This document shows, piece after piece, positions 9,833 through 20,494 of a stretch of 64,000 nucleotides of DNA (positions are counted from its first letter, which is position 1; each line of letters begins with the position of its first letter). Location: the NCBI GenBank assembly GCA_932521025.1, contig OW051471.1, forward strand, positions 9,114,001 through 9,178,000. Direction: 5' to 3'. The notes beneath the pieces are model-generated. The model worked only from the letters and a program-made list of their open reading frames with translations. It did no database searches and had not been told where the DNA came from. A program made the position numbers and the translations under genes. This stretch comes from Oscheius onirici. Its lineage: Eukaryota > Nematoda > Chromadorea > Rhabditida > Rhabditidae.

Positions 9833-11232
9833 TCATTGTATAGGGTTTGAAACTTTGTAACGATAAAAGAATTTATTCGTCGTTGTATCGTAATCTAGAG
9901 CCTTATCGGGAGGTCTTCTGTTCTCGTAGCATCTTCTTCTGAAGAAGTCTCTCGCTTCCTTCAGCTTCATGCGATCTTCTGGCTCCTTTGCCCAAAGTCT
10001 TTAAAAGTACATTTACCATCATGATCGGGGTTTTGAAATCAGTTTGGACAAAAACTCGCGGTGTTGACGTTTTAAAGATAGCAGTCTGCTGTTTTGGTTT
10101 GCACGTGATATGATTAACTGCTCACAAGTACGAATTCTTTTGATGCCGCAAGAATTTGTATTTAGTCGAACATTCAAACACAAAAGACGGCATTGGAATG
10201 ATTCTCACCTCTGCATTACGTCTGCTATTTCATCGTCAATTAGAGCTGTGTTGATCCTGCGAAGATCATCTCCCCTTTTACTCCTATCCAGCCACTTGTA
10301 GTCCATTACGCCAGACAAAAGGTTAGGGTTACTATAGAACAAAATTTCGTTCGAAGTAATTTATCATACGTTCGCTCGTACAGCTCCCAAAGAACTATTC
10401 CAACGGAGTGGTTGTCAGATTTTAGTCGCAACCTCCAATCATTTGGCGGTGAATCAAGATAATGTTCTGGTGAAGGAAAGGTTTTGTGGCTGAAAGCGAA
10501 CTGTGAGAGAAATAAATATTACCCTACGGGCTATATGTAAAGTCGTTCGTATTCACAAGCTTTGCAGAGCCGAAGTCGCAGATCTTCAGACAATTCCATG
10601 GGGAAGAGAGTAGCAAACTGTTTTGTGTTTAGCAAAGTAAAGCATTTACTTTCCGGTTTTGATATCTCCATGTAAAATATACTTAGAGTGAAGGAAGATC
10701 AGTGCAGCAGTTAACTGTGCCATCCATCCATTTATTTGATCGTTGCCATAGATTTCCAATGAATGTACTACTGAAAAGCAGTACACGTCGTCTTTTTAGA
10801 CTATTTCCGCGAAACGAACGATTTGCCAAAAACACTTTTTATTCCCATTATGTATTTTTTCCATATTCACCTTTCCAAAAGACTTCCACCTTCCATGTAT
10901 TCCAGCACACACCCTGTGAGTTGTAGATGTTCAAACTCGACAGTTCCATAAATTTTGACGATGTTGCGGTGAGGATACTATAAAAAAAAGTTATGTTATT
11001 TTTCATTTGATTTGCCCTATCGAGAATATATATTTCGCCTTCGTTTTCTGGTAGATGAATATTGTGAAACTGCTTGATGGTGTAGACCCTACATCCTATT
11101 CAGTGAAACAACTTGTGTTACCTTTTTGTTTGGGAATGCATTACTTTAAAAGCTCTGCCAAAACTTCCTACTCCGAGTTCCTCCCAAGAACAGAAATCTT
11201 TTTCTTGATAAGGTATCAGTTGTTGCCTTTGC
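9833..11232 (-). CDS. TAK1-like protein kinase, HGD variant
   Basis: Exons end at TGA 9833-9835. The start ATG at 11230-11232 (MQRQQLIPYQEKDF) is the first in frame. Motifs in order: glycine loop ELGVGSFGRAFKV, VYTIK lysine, helix-C region, YPHRNIVKIYGTVEF, hinge CVLEYMEGGSLLER, catalytic loop ILHGDIKTGN, LKICDFGSAK, SPEHY in place of APE, SDNHSVGIVLWELYERT (helix F), and LWAKEPEDRMKL. LKICDFG followed by a small residue is typical of TAK1/MAP3K7-type kinases (mom-4 in C. elegans), which act in stress and Wnt signalling. No C-terminal coiled coil is present, so this is a divergent paralogue. As in its neighbour, HRD is HGD. Confidence 0.75.
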
Positions 11233-11452
11233 ATTGGACGGCAGTTGGTTGACAGAGCTTTCCAGAACAGAACTACAACTGAAACATTATTTCAGTGAGA
11301 AACAAAACTTTGGGGGAGAATAAAAGTAAAAACAAAAATCAGTTATGTAAAATGAGAAGTGGGCACCTTTCTTTACTAAAGTTCAATGGTGTCCGTCCGT
11401 CTGGTCGTGCTGTCCAGAGTCGTCGAGACGTAGCGTAACACGTCACACTTTG

Positions 11453-12065
11453 TCATGGTAACTTTTTAGTTATTTTAGGGGAACGCGTGAGTCCTGCAGC
11501 AAAATACGGAGGCTGCACAAGCTGCCGTTGGCTGCTTGTTTTTGCTAAAAGTACAACAACATAAAATCCTATTTTTCCATTATAAACAGCGTTTTTAGGT
11601 TTGGCATGTTTTGCAATATGATAGAGAAGATAAAAATCTACTATTCTCAAAGAAAAGAGTAAGAAAGCAACTATGAGCACCAAGCTTTGACGATTTGAAC
11701 ATGGAATTGATTTGGCTGCCTCAGAAAAACAGGTAAATATACCACGGCCGGTCCTCTATCAGTTTCACCTGTTAAGGAGAAGGGTTTGCCACCTCTAGCC
11801 ACCGTTGTTCCTATGTTTTCTAGCTGGGAAACAGTTATAGAGCAGCACCACAAAGTACAATAACCCAAACTGGATGAAACTCATCATACGTACAAACGAC
11901 TGAACAAAGTCTTTCTCTGAAGTACAATTTGGGTAACTTTATGCTACATAATTTACCTGGTTGTGACATAGTCAAAGACCAGTCCTGCGGACGAAGCGCT
12001 AGTATAGTAAAGAGGAAGATCATATTCAGCCACCAGACAATGCCTCCAAAATACAAAGGTATCAT
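11453..12065 (-). CDS. Small multipass membrane protein, exon model uncertain
   Basis: First exon starts at ATG 12065 (MIPLYFGGIVWWLNMIFLFT) and ends with a good donor after MSQP. A second exon from about 11910 gives FIQFGLLYFVVLLYNCFPAR, a second helix. A third hydrophobic stretch, LVLIVAFLLFSLRIVDFYLL, lies at about 11690-11620 and leads to a stop at 11453. The phase between the second and third pieces is not settled by eye; two overlapping frames are open there. The helices resemble those of the multipass genes at 6.4-8.3 kb but I cannot assign a family. Confidence 0.4.
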
Positions 12066-12439
12066 TTGTAACAGGAGTTGTCACAAGACACGTCGATTAG
12101 AAACTTGGACATTTGTAGCAGAGTAAAAGATTACTACAACTACGTGTATTGAGGTTGTTTGAATACACATAAGGTGAGAAGATTAGTTTGACGGACGAAA
12201 CTCAAATCTGGTCATGAAGTAAGGATGACTATTTAACAAACTGCCAAACTTTCAATGTGGAATCAACCCCCTTTTCGTTAAGACTACAAATTACTCAAAA
12301 TTAGTAGATTAACAAAAATTAGTCATACTTCTCGCTTCCTAAAAAGAGGTCTCATAAGGGAATTCGTCTAGAATAACAACTCTTAATTGGCTCCGAATCT
12401 TAAAAAGTTCGCCGTGGCAACAGTTACTCTCCTGCCGTC

Positions 12440-12704
12440 ATGACGGCCGCTTCTTCGCAAATAAGGCCTGACCCAATGTCTCTTGGCCAGTCACCGGATG
12501 AACGAATTTTCACTGCTTTGGCCGTGATTCACGAAATCAAGCGCGAAGTTAATATTGAGGATGACCTTAGCAAGACGGGTAGGTGAAAGTTCTGTTTGAA
12601 AAAATCGTGTTTCAGCCATCTTCTTCCGTGTCTTTGGGACGCTGATATTCTGCGGTCTTTTGGCCATCTTCCTGTTCCTGAGCCTCGATGCACTCCATCA
12701 CTGA
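12440..12704 (+). CDS. 75-residue single-pass membrane protein
   Basis: Two exons, 12440-12578 and 12616-12704, joined in phase by a 37-nt intron with GTAGGT and TTTCAG ends. The product has a hydrophilic N-terminal half (MTAASSQIRPDPMSLGQSPD...), one helix (VFGTLIFCGLLAIFLFLSL) and a short DALHH tail. AATAAA follows at about 12733. No signal peptide, so it is probably a type II or tail-proximal membrane protein. Clean splice sites, a stop and a poly(A) signal make this more than a chance ORF. Function unknown. Confidence 0.65.
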
Positions 12705-12981
12705 ACACACCTTGAGCGATTATCTTCGACAATAAATACATTTTGACGGTTCGGAGGATCCCATTAATACTGGCGAGAGCTCTACATTGAAAAGAAGTTT
12801 TAAGCGATTCTCAGCGGCCGATCGTTTTATTCGATTCTTTCGTCCAGAGATCAGAAATTGTGTATCTTTGTGTGCCCAAGGGTGCGGAAAGTTTTACGCG
12901 TCTGTTTACCTTATCTTTGCCACGCCGCCTACTGCTTTTGACCGATTTCCAAACCGTCCTCCTTCTCCTCCCGTTTCTTAG

Positions 12982-13895
12982 ATGTCACCTAAAAGTGTCC
13001 TCATTACTGGAGCTAATCGAGGAATCGGCCTCGGTTTGGTTAAAGCCTTCCTCGCTGATAAAGAAGTAGAGCACGTGATTGCCGCAACACGTCAGAGGGG
13101 AGCTGAAGTAGGCTTACTATTATTGAGACAAATCAATTTTGTTAGAGCCTGGCCGAAATAAACGATCCCCGTCTTCATATCGTCGATCTGGATGTAAATT
13201 GCGACAGTTCCATTGAGAACGTTGTAAAAGAGGTTCTTAGCCGAAAAGATTTTACGAAAAAAATCTACTTAGGTCACAGAAATTGTGGGAGAGTTTGGCT
13301 TGAATCTTTTGATCAATAATGCAGGTATTGGACCAGGTTATGGAACAGACGAGAAACCAAATAGGGAACTCTTACAGTCAACAGTAACCACAAATGCAGT
13401 TTCGGCGGCGATTGTCACTCAAGTTGGTTTACTTTTTTTTCACAAACTATGGACTTAGTACTTTCTTCCTCTTTTGAAAGCTTCCGCTTCCCGTATTGAA
13501 GAGTGGGGTATTTCTCGAGCCGCAGTCGTAAACATCACATCTTATACTCCGTTTACGCCTCCAGGAATTCTCGCTTTTAGAGCCAGCAAGGTAGTTTTGC
13601 ATGTTTTCTATTCTCACTAAAGATTCAGGCTGCTCTAAACTCGATAACAAAAACGATGTCAATTGATCTGGGAAAGTATGGGATTCTTGTGGCTGCAGTA
13701 TCTCCAGGCTGGGTGAAGACAGATCAGGGCGGAGAAGATGCTCTTTTAACGGTATGTTTACTATTTACTTTGGTTGGAAATGTCGGCGTTTAGGTGGAAG
13801 AATCGTTGTCCCAAGTGGTTCCGACTATTTACAAGCTGAACAAGGAACAGAATGGCGGCTGCTTCAATAGGACCGGAGAGTCTTTTCCGCTCTGA
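12982..13895 (+). CDS. Short-chain dehydrogenase, catalytic Tyr replaced by Phe
   Basis: Six exons (12982-13107, 13146-13232, 13273-13422, 13459-13590, 13629-13751, 13794-13895), all in phase, giving 239 residues, a normal length for a classical [13 protein letters not shown] (NADP(H)-binding Rossmann loop) is near the start, NNAG in the middle, NITS supplies the catalytic Ser, and PGWVKTD lies in the late region. It resembles the sniffer/carbonyl-reductase-like SDRs. The active-site YxxxK reads LAFRASK: the proton-donor Tyr is Phe, while the adjacent paralogue keeps YRTSK. This copy may therefore be catalytically impaired or have a different role. It is the first of a tandem pair and shares exon boundaries with the second. 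Confidence 0.85.
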
Positions 13896-14056
13896 ATTCT
13901 TTGTTCTTTCTGTTGAAATAGTAAAGTTTTGTCATTTTCTTTTTTTGTCATTCACTGCTCAGACTACAACTCCCTTATCTTGTCTGTTTTCCACGTACAC
14001 TCGCATCTAATTTGTCATTCTAAAGCAGCTTCTGCTCTTCTACTTTCTTTGCCATC

Positions 14057-15136
14057 ATGTCTCCAAAAAGCGTCTTTATTACTGGGGCAAATAGAGGAAT
14101 TGGAGTCGGCCTGGTCAAGGCTTTCCTGGCCGATAAAAACGTCCAGCACGTGTTTGCGGCATCACGTCAAAACAATTCAGAGGTATTTCGCACTATTTTA
14201 TCAGTTCGAAGTGGTTTAGACCCTGACTGCTCTGAATGATGATCGACTTCACTTGATAAAGTTAGATGTAAACTGCGACGAATCGATCGAGAAAGCAGTA
14301 AAAGAGGTATAAAATTAAAAAATGCTGAGTAAAAATTGTAGATGGAAACTGTTGTGGGATGTTGTGGACTAACCTTGTTGATCAACAATGCTGGAATCGC
14401 GACAGAATACGCAACTGACCAGAAGCCAAAGAGGGAGATTCTGCAGGCAGTCGTTACAACTAATGCTGTCTCTGCGGCGATTGTTACCCAGGTAAAATTA
14501 ACGCAGAATACTGTGTAAACACTTGTAATGCGGAGAATGGTTTTGACGTAGTCTGTGTGCTTCTGAAATCGAAACGGAACTTTTTATCGGCCGTACATCT
14601 CTGTGAAATGACCTCCTTGGCGTGACTTTATACTTGACCAAAGGTCTTCAAGCATCGTTGTACTCGTTTTCAGTATTTCCTTCCTCTACTCAAGATTGCC
14701 GCTTCGAATGGACCTGCTGATAACCACAGTATTTCCCGTGCAGCTGTCGTCAATATTTCTTCCTATTTTGCTTCTATTGCAGCAAATGACACTGGATCCA
14801 ATCCGACAGGCATTCTCGCTTACAGAACTAGCAAAGTATTTTTGCTTTCAAATTTTTGCAGTTGCTGATTTTAGACTGCTTTGAACTCTATCACGAAAAC
14901 TATGGCAATTGACTTGGAGAAGTACGGAATTCTCGTGGCTGCCTATTCTCCTGGATGGGTTCAGACTGATATGGGAGGATCTGACGCTGATTTGACAGTA
15001 GGTCAAGTTGTTTTTTGCATTTCATGCTGTTTAGGTCGACCAATCAATGGCTGAGCTCGTCCCCACGATCTATAAACTGAGCAAAGAACAGAATGGCGGA
15101 TGTTTCACTAGATCAGGAGAAGTTATTCCATTCTGA
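14057..15136 (+). CDS. Short-chain dehydrogenase with intact YxxxK
   Basis: Exons 14057-14182, 14220-14306, 14342-14491, 14674-14835, 14875-14997 and 15035-15136 give 249 residues. Motifs: [24 protein letters not shown] (catalytic Ser), LAYRTSK (Tyr and Lys) and [11 protein letters not shown]. The likely reaction is NAD(P)H-dependent reduction of a small carbonyl compound in the cytosol; the substrate is not inferable. Five of six exons have the same length as in the upstream copy. Exon 4 is 30 nt longer (an AANDTGSNP insertion), and the third intron is 182 nt instead of 36. AATAAA lies at about 15160. A recent tandem duplicate of the gene at 12982. Confidence 0.88.
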
Positions 15137-15224
15137 AGAATCTCATGAAAATGTTTATTCAATAAAAGTTCTTAGGCTTCCTAACGTCGCTTATTTCCAG
15201 AAAAATTCATAGGAATACTACAAC

Positions 15225-15420
15225 GCACTTCACTCAATAGACCGATGAGAAAGCACCGGAAGGAACGGAAATGAGCAAAATATAGAAAGGGTTCTGAAAT
15301 ACTAGTTGACATCTGGTTTATTTCATCGGGAAACCTTCAAGAGCTTTTTGGCTCCTCTGGTTAAGACATAAATAAGAAGCCAATTTACGGCGTCCTTTTC
15401 AATGGATGGAACAGCAACAC
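15225..15420 (-). pseudogene. Decayed partial duplicate of the adjacent chemoreceptor
   Basis: Minus-strand translation repeats pieces of the receptor gene at 15675-17078: EKDAVNWLLIY matches EEKDAVYWTIIY, then RGAKKLLKVS matches RGRKKFLTVS, and FQNPFYILLISVP matches IQNPLYILLIHVP. Most of the first transmembrane helix is deleted between the first two, and a stop interrupts the third. It lies directly downstream of the intact gene, so a local duplication followed by decay is likely. Confidence 0.6.
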
Positions 15421-15674
15421 CAGCTTCTTTTCATGTTCACTTTCATTGTTGTCTTGGTATCGGAAGGTAGTGTTAGAATTGGATCTGTCGTAAATTCAGC
15501 TTCCATCGAAACTGTCTTGTGAGAAGAAACAGCTTTTAATGATTGCGGAAATAAAGCTCTTGTGCCCCCAAACGGAAATAAAGTACCACAAGGCTTAAGA
15601 CTGGTTTTCGTAAAAGACAAGAACTTTATTAAAACACCAAAGGAATCCAGTTCTACAGGAAAGTTAGTTGGATT

Positions 15675-17078
15675 TCAATAATGTGTTGATCGCCTCGCTC
15701 CGTTCTCTCTTTTCTGAGCCTCGTTCATCGTTGTCACTGTGACATGCTGCTGCAGCTCAGGGACAATTTGACTGTTTGTTTTCTTGCAGAAACTGAGCAT
15801 TCCTCTAATATCTTTGCTCATGACCATGACGAACAATGACGATAAAGTTCCTGTCGATAGTAGGAGCTCAAAACCAAGCGTTAAAAGAAGAGTTTTTAAA
15901 CAGACCATGGTTATGACTCTCTTAGTCACAAAGAGGGTCGAGACTGCTACACTTGTATTGTAGACGTAGAAAGTATACAAGTTCGGTATCTGTGACAGAT
16001 ATTTATCGTGAAAGCTAGGTTCTTACTTGGAGCATGACGAAAATGAAAACTGCCTGGTAGAACAGTTGCTTTTCTACATAAGTTCTAGCACCCGTGTTCT
16101 TCCGGATAAGTAACAGTTTGATGAAAATGGCAATGTAGAGGATAAGACTGGTAAGTGGAAAAAATGGCGAGAGTCTCCAACTAATTGTGATTTTTTTCTA
16201 GGAGAGGAAAATGGCTTACCGTAAACATAATCTTCGTCGTCATGGTATCTAGTAAGGCAACATTATTGCCTCCACAATAATAAAACCATTTGTGGCCGGC
16301 ACTGGTGTTTACTGCCTTGCAGTAACAGTTTTGGAGTACAACGGCTAGTGTTATGCCAACTACTGCGATCCAGGTAAAAAACAGCGTGGCAAAAAGAGCC
16401 TTTCCGGTGAAAATTCTCGACCCAGATGGCATCAGAAATACGAAAAAGCGAAACATAGCAATTAGAGTTATAATCAGCTGCAGGAGCCAGTTTGACACGA
16501 TTTCAAAACTGCTCACAAATATATAGATACCTACAATCTTTTAGTAGTAACACATTTGAACTTCTCACCTGTCTTCAAATATGTTTCAATTTCGTATTTT
16601 ACTAGAACAAACAACGGAATCGAACAAACTAGTTCACGCATCAAAATTAACAGAGCAGCTATAGGAACGTGAATAAGTAAAATGTATAAAGGGTTCTGAA
16701 TTTCAATGTTTCTTTGGTTTTTGTTTGGAGAAACCGTCAAAAACTTTTTTCTTCCTCTGACCAGTGTAACAATTAGCGTTACGCTCACAAGTAAAGAGAG
16801 GAAGAGTGAAAGGAAGTAGGCATAAATAATAGTCCAATATACAGCATCTTTTTCTTCTGGTCACACAAAAACGCCCACTTCTTTGAATGAGATTGAAGAG
16901 CCACCAGTAGGCAAAGGAGAAGGCGTCGTATACTCTCCCATGCGAATCGACGAGAGTGAAAAGGGCAGCGGAAACTCCTGTCGGTAGATTCCTTCTAAAT
17001 CGGAACAGGTGAACGGAATGAATTGCCAAGATTCGTCGCGATCTTATTGAAACGCTAACTAACATTGCAAAAGTTCAT
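15675..17078 (-). CDS. Serpentine chemoreceptor, SRG-superfamily-like
   Basis: Starts at ATG 17078 (MNFCN, then a GTTAGT donor) and ends at TAA-type stop 15675. It has an extracellular N-terminus with a Cys, then seven hydrophobic segments: FLSLFLSLLVSVTLIV; LYILLIHVPIAALLI; SNWLLQLIITLIAMFRFFVF; LFATLFFTWIAVVGITLAVV; LTSLILYIAIFIKLLL; a helix after LYTFYVYN; LELL-type TM7 followed by an RGM...CKK tail. A Cys/Trp-containing loop (CYCKAVNT...KWFYYC) lies between TM4 and TM5. The overall pattern and the MFRFFVFLMPS motif fit the srt/sru/srv/srx type of chemosensory GPCRs. An apparent in-frame TGA near 16865 disappears if a 48-nt intron (donor after PLPT, acceptor gaccag) is removed. Exact family not certain. 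Confidence 0.7.
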
Positions 17079-17114
17079 TCTCAGAGTGTTAGCCGTGGTA
17101 AAAAAGCAAAGTTA

Positions 17115-18055
17115 TCAAATGTATACTTCAACAGCGTTTTTCGCGCTTTTGTCTTCGTCGTCGTTTTCTCCAACTGGATCCGTTTGAATTCCGATACTTC
17201 TCCCCATTATGTTTGGATACGGCGATATGATAACAGCTCTGAATAATCAGTTTGTGATACAGCTACTGTACCTTCTCATAGCCCAGCGATGCCGGAATAG
17301 TCGATGAACCAAGAACAAAGTGGGAAAGGTCATGAGGATCGTCAGGATCATCAGCACGAATTGGAACACTACCATTATGGTCCCTGAATTTGCTCTTTCT
17401 AGATCTGCTGAAGATATTCTCTGTTCTTTCTTTTTTTGAAACGTCCGACAATATTTTAATAGAAAATAAACATCGGGATCGTTTTCCGACTGTTTAATGT
17501 TCGAAATACCGTCATGCAAATTTGCAAACTCATCCGTAGTTCAAAAAAACCGTAGTTCCTACAATCAGCTTTCCAGTGAAAGTTGTTGCAAGTATGACGA
17601 AAATCGGTCTTGGTAAAATTTCCTGTTGAACAGTTTGGTAGATGGTTCTGATGCTCCATCCAGTTGTAATGCCACGAAGTTTGAACGACTGTCAGAATTA
17701 CGTAGGATAGCTAGGTAGTAGTTTTTGTCACACGCAAACTCAAAATCTAACCAGAGCACCGGTAAATACTAACAGTTCAACAATAGCTTTCTGTGTAAAA
17801 GTTGTGACGCTTAGAAGCATGGCGACAGTGGCCACATTGTTCAAATACATATTTGGCAGGCCACCATTAAAAAGAGCTGTTCCATAGCAAAGGGATAGTG
17901 TTATCCAGGAGGAGACTATTGTTACTACCTAAAACTGGGGAAAAATTCCTAAAAATAGGAAAGCAACATTTAGCTTGTAACCTCGAATCCTCGGCGGGCT
18001 GTAGAGAATGGGCTGCATGAGGTGTCAAGAGATAACAGCAGCTGATAGCCATAAA
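17115..18055 (-). CDS. Four-helix membrane protein, paralogue A
   Basis: Last exon: AVIISPYPNIMG then an acidic tail to TGA at 17115. Upstream exons give VVTIVSSWITLSLCYGTAL (TM1 region), NVATVAMLLSVTTFTQKAIV (TM2), SYVILTVVQTSW (TM3), a Cys-containing loop with NCST, then TIMVVFQFVLMILTILMTF (TM4) and RHRWAMRR. This is the same order of elements as the gene at 19896-20494: VVAALCSW, the TM2 helix, a Cys loop, and HRWHMRK after TM4. The first exon is unclear; the start given is approximate. Not related in sequence to known tetraspanin signatures that I can see. Function unknown. Confidence 0.45.
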
Positions 18056-18391
18056 CTCACACGTCGTTCTTATTTTGGTCTTAGAATTGAAAAGTGCATT
18101 GTTTGTTGGATTCGCTCAGCTAAAAACAGATGCAAATATCAAGTGGGAGCGCTGGAAGTGAAAGTCATCGTCTAAGCTAACAATGAAGTCCATATAAGGA
18201 CTGAAGGATGGGACTATTTTCTGACCGATGCTCCTTCTTTGTTGTTTTTTTCTCCCATCTGTTTTAGCTGTCGGAAAGTTGTCCGTAGACGAGAACAAGT
18301 ATACACAGGAGATATGCGGAGATAAGGGTGAGTCATTTCAACCATCTGTCTGAGTAGTATCAGTTACCTATCTTGACTGAACAGATTCAAA

Positions 18392-19638
18392 ATGTGTGGG
18401 CCTCGTTTCATCTTGTGCTTTTCAGCTATCTTTTTCGATAAGACCAAACGCGTGCAGCGGTCAATGAACACTCCAACTGTTAGAAGAGAAGAAGCACCAT
18501 GGTCCCTTTTGCTCAAGCATGCCCAGAGATGGAATCCCAAACTGGACAGGGAGACACAGTTTGACGAGAGTCATGCTCACTGCAGTGGAACCTTGATCAG
18601 TTCACGGCATGTCTTGACTGCTGCCCACTGTTTTGGTCCACTCATTGAAGCTGGATGGTAGATTTTCCAATCGTGTTGTAAGTTAATCGAAACTTACAGT
18701 AACCTGAACGAAACAATCGAGATCCTCGGAATTTCAATGCATAGACGGAACCTGGATCGGTTTCTGGTTGTGGCTCCAGAAGTCTGTGTGGGAAAAGACT
18801 GCCCCTCCGATTTCAGCCCCAGAGGATTGAAGATCAACAAAGTTTTCTTGTCCAGCCGATATATTCTCGCTGGTTGTCTGCCCAAAGTTTACAATCAACA
18901 CGAAGGAGACATTGCTGTAATCGAGCTGGAGAAGGACGTAGACTTCAGTGAAACAGTCTATCCCGCCTGTCTTGACGGTTAGTTTCTGTTATCCATCATC
19001 AGATTTTTTCAGATGAGCCAATCGTCCCTGGCAGCCAATTCACAATGTTTGGATACGGGCGCAGCAATCTGTGAGTCGTTTCTGAATACGACTGTGCAAA
19101 CAAAACAAAGTTTAGACCTCCTGCAGGAATTTTGAGAAAACACGAGACGGAATCTAAAGAATCATGTTCGATTATTGACGGAGTAGATGAACATCTAGTC
19201 TGCTCGACGCATTGTACGGGAGCAGCTTGTTCCGTAAGTTCGAAAAACATCCTTCATTCAGTCTATTTTTTCTGCCATTCTTTTAACTTCCTCCTCTACT
19301 TTCAGGGAGACAGTGGAGCAGCCCAAATTACCTTCCGTGAAAACCGTACAGCCTACGTTTCTGCCGTACTCATCGCTGGTATTCCTTGTCCTTTGATTCA
19401 TCACTTGCGAGAGCGAGGAAAAGACGTCCAGTGTGAAGACATCAATGTCCGAGTAGAGAAGCACGCCAAGTGGATATGTGAAGTCACTGGAATCTGTCCT
19501 TCAGATAACAAGGAGGTGAGAACAACGACTGAAAGTACTTGGGACAAGCTGATGAAGTTGCTACCGCTAAAGAAAGCCGACGAGCCTATTGGATACTGGA
19601 CAATGGAGCGGTTGCAAGGAGACGATCTCTACGCTTGA
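18392..19638 (+). CDS. Trypsin-like serine protease (S1 family)
   Basis: Exons 18392-18657, 18700-18977, 19013-19070, 19116-19233 and 19306-19638, all in phase, give 350 residues. The N-terminus MCGPRFILCFSAIF is a plausible secretion signal. All three catalytic positions are visible: His in CSGTLISSRHVLTAAHC, Asp in GDIAVIELEKDV, Ser in AACSGDSGAA. The usual GDSGGP is GDSGAA, which may alter the oxyanion-loop region or S1 pocket edge. After the protease core there is a C-terminal extension of about 60 residues with no recognisable domain. Likely a secreted digestive or processing protease. ATG chosen because it gives the signal-like leader. Confidence 0.82.
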
Positions 19639-19895
19639 ACGACAATCGGAAAAACTTTTTATAAGTAAATTATTAACAACAACAGCATAATATTTTCCGT
19701 CGTGTAGGAATTTTGACTATTCGGACATAGTCTTTTTCGTGGTCTTCGCATGTTTGTGTTCCGGAAGTAGACCCCAAGGCTGGCAGCATTGGAGCTATCA
19801 AAGCGACACTGAAAATTATTTTTCTATTGGAAAGCCAAAGTTAATCGCTAATTTGATTCACCGAGACGTGGAAAAAAAATCTTCGGAAGTTTGAC

Positions 19896-20494
19896 TCACT
19901 TCCTCATGTGCCAGCGGTGCCACCATAACTTGGCTGTGAAATATGTAGTCAGGGGAATAAAAATAAGATCGAAAAGAAAGGTCGTAAAGAAGAATATGAG
20001 GTAGATTATGTCTGCAAAGAACTGTGAATAGCAAAATGAGGTAAGTCTTACTTCCAGCGCTGGTATCGCTGCAGTCTTCCCCAGTTGCGACTTTATCACA
20101 CGACGCCAAGTGAATTTTGTGTAAGATATGTTTCAGTTGATCGAACTGAAGAAGAGTAGTGAATGCGGAGCTTATTGCCTGGAAAAATTGACTTAGAATA
20201 TTCTTGTTCATAGAAACGCACCAAACTACACATAAAAATGCCCAGCTCCAAAATATTCTTCATGGTCCAACATATCACGCTAGTTGTTAGAGAAACTACG
20301 ACGATAAAGTTCAGTACTGCATGCGACATCGAGTCTGTACAAAGAAAATAAACGAGAATAATTGTTGACAGTAGAAACCAGGAACATAGTGCTGCAACGA
20401 CCTGAAATTTTCGGTCAGGACTCTGATGAACACGGGTTACCGAGAGTAGATGGCCTCTAACGCGAGGCTGCTCATAGATGTTGGTCGACTGCAT
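19896..20494 (-). CDS. Four-helix membrane protein, paralogue B
   Basis: ATG at 20494 (MQSTNIYEQPRVRGHLLS), TGA at 19896. After splicing: VVAALCSWFLLSTIILVYFL (TM1), LNFIVVVSLTTSVICW (TM2), LELGIFMCSLAISSAF (TM3), an extracellular loop with CDKVATGEDC, then IIYLIFFFTTFLFDLIFIPL (TM4) and a short basic tail HRWHMRK. Four introns of 40-60 nt have canonical ends. The order matches paralogue A at 17115-18055, with the protease gene lying between them on the other strand. It is a candidate tetraspan-like membrane protein specific to this lineage. Confidence 0.6.

Noticed and set aside
16840..16900. Stop-codon readthrough in the chemoreceptor at 15675-17078
   Set aside because: A 48-nt GT-AG intron of ordinary size removes the TGA and keeps the frame.
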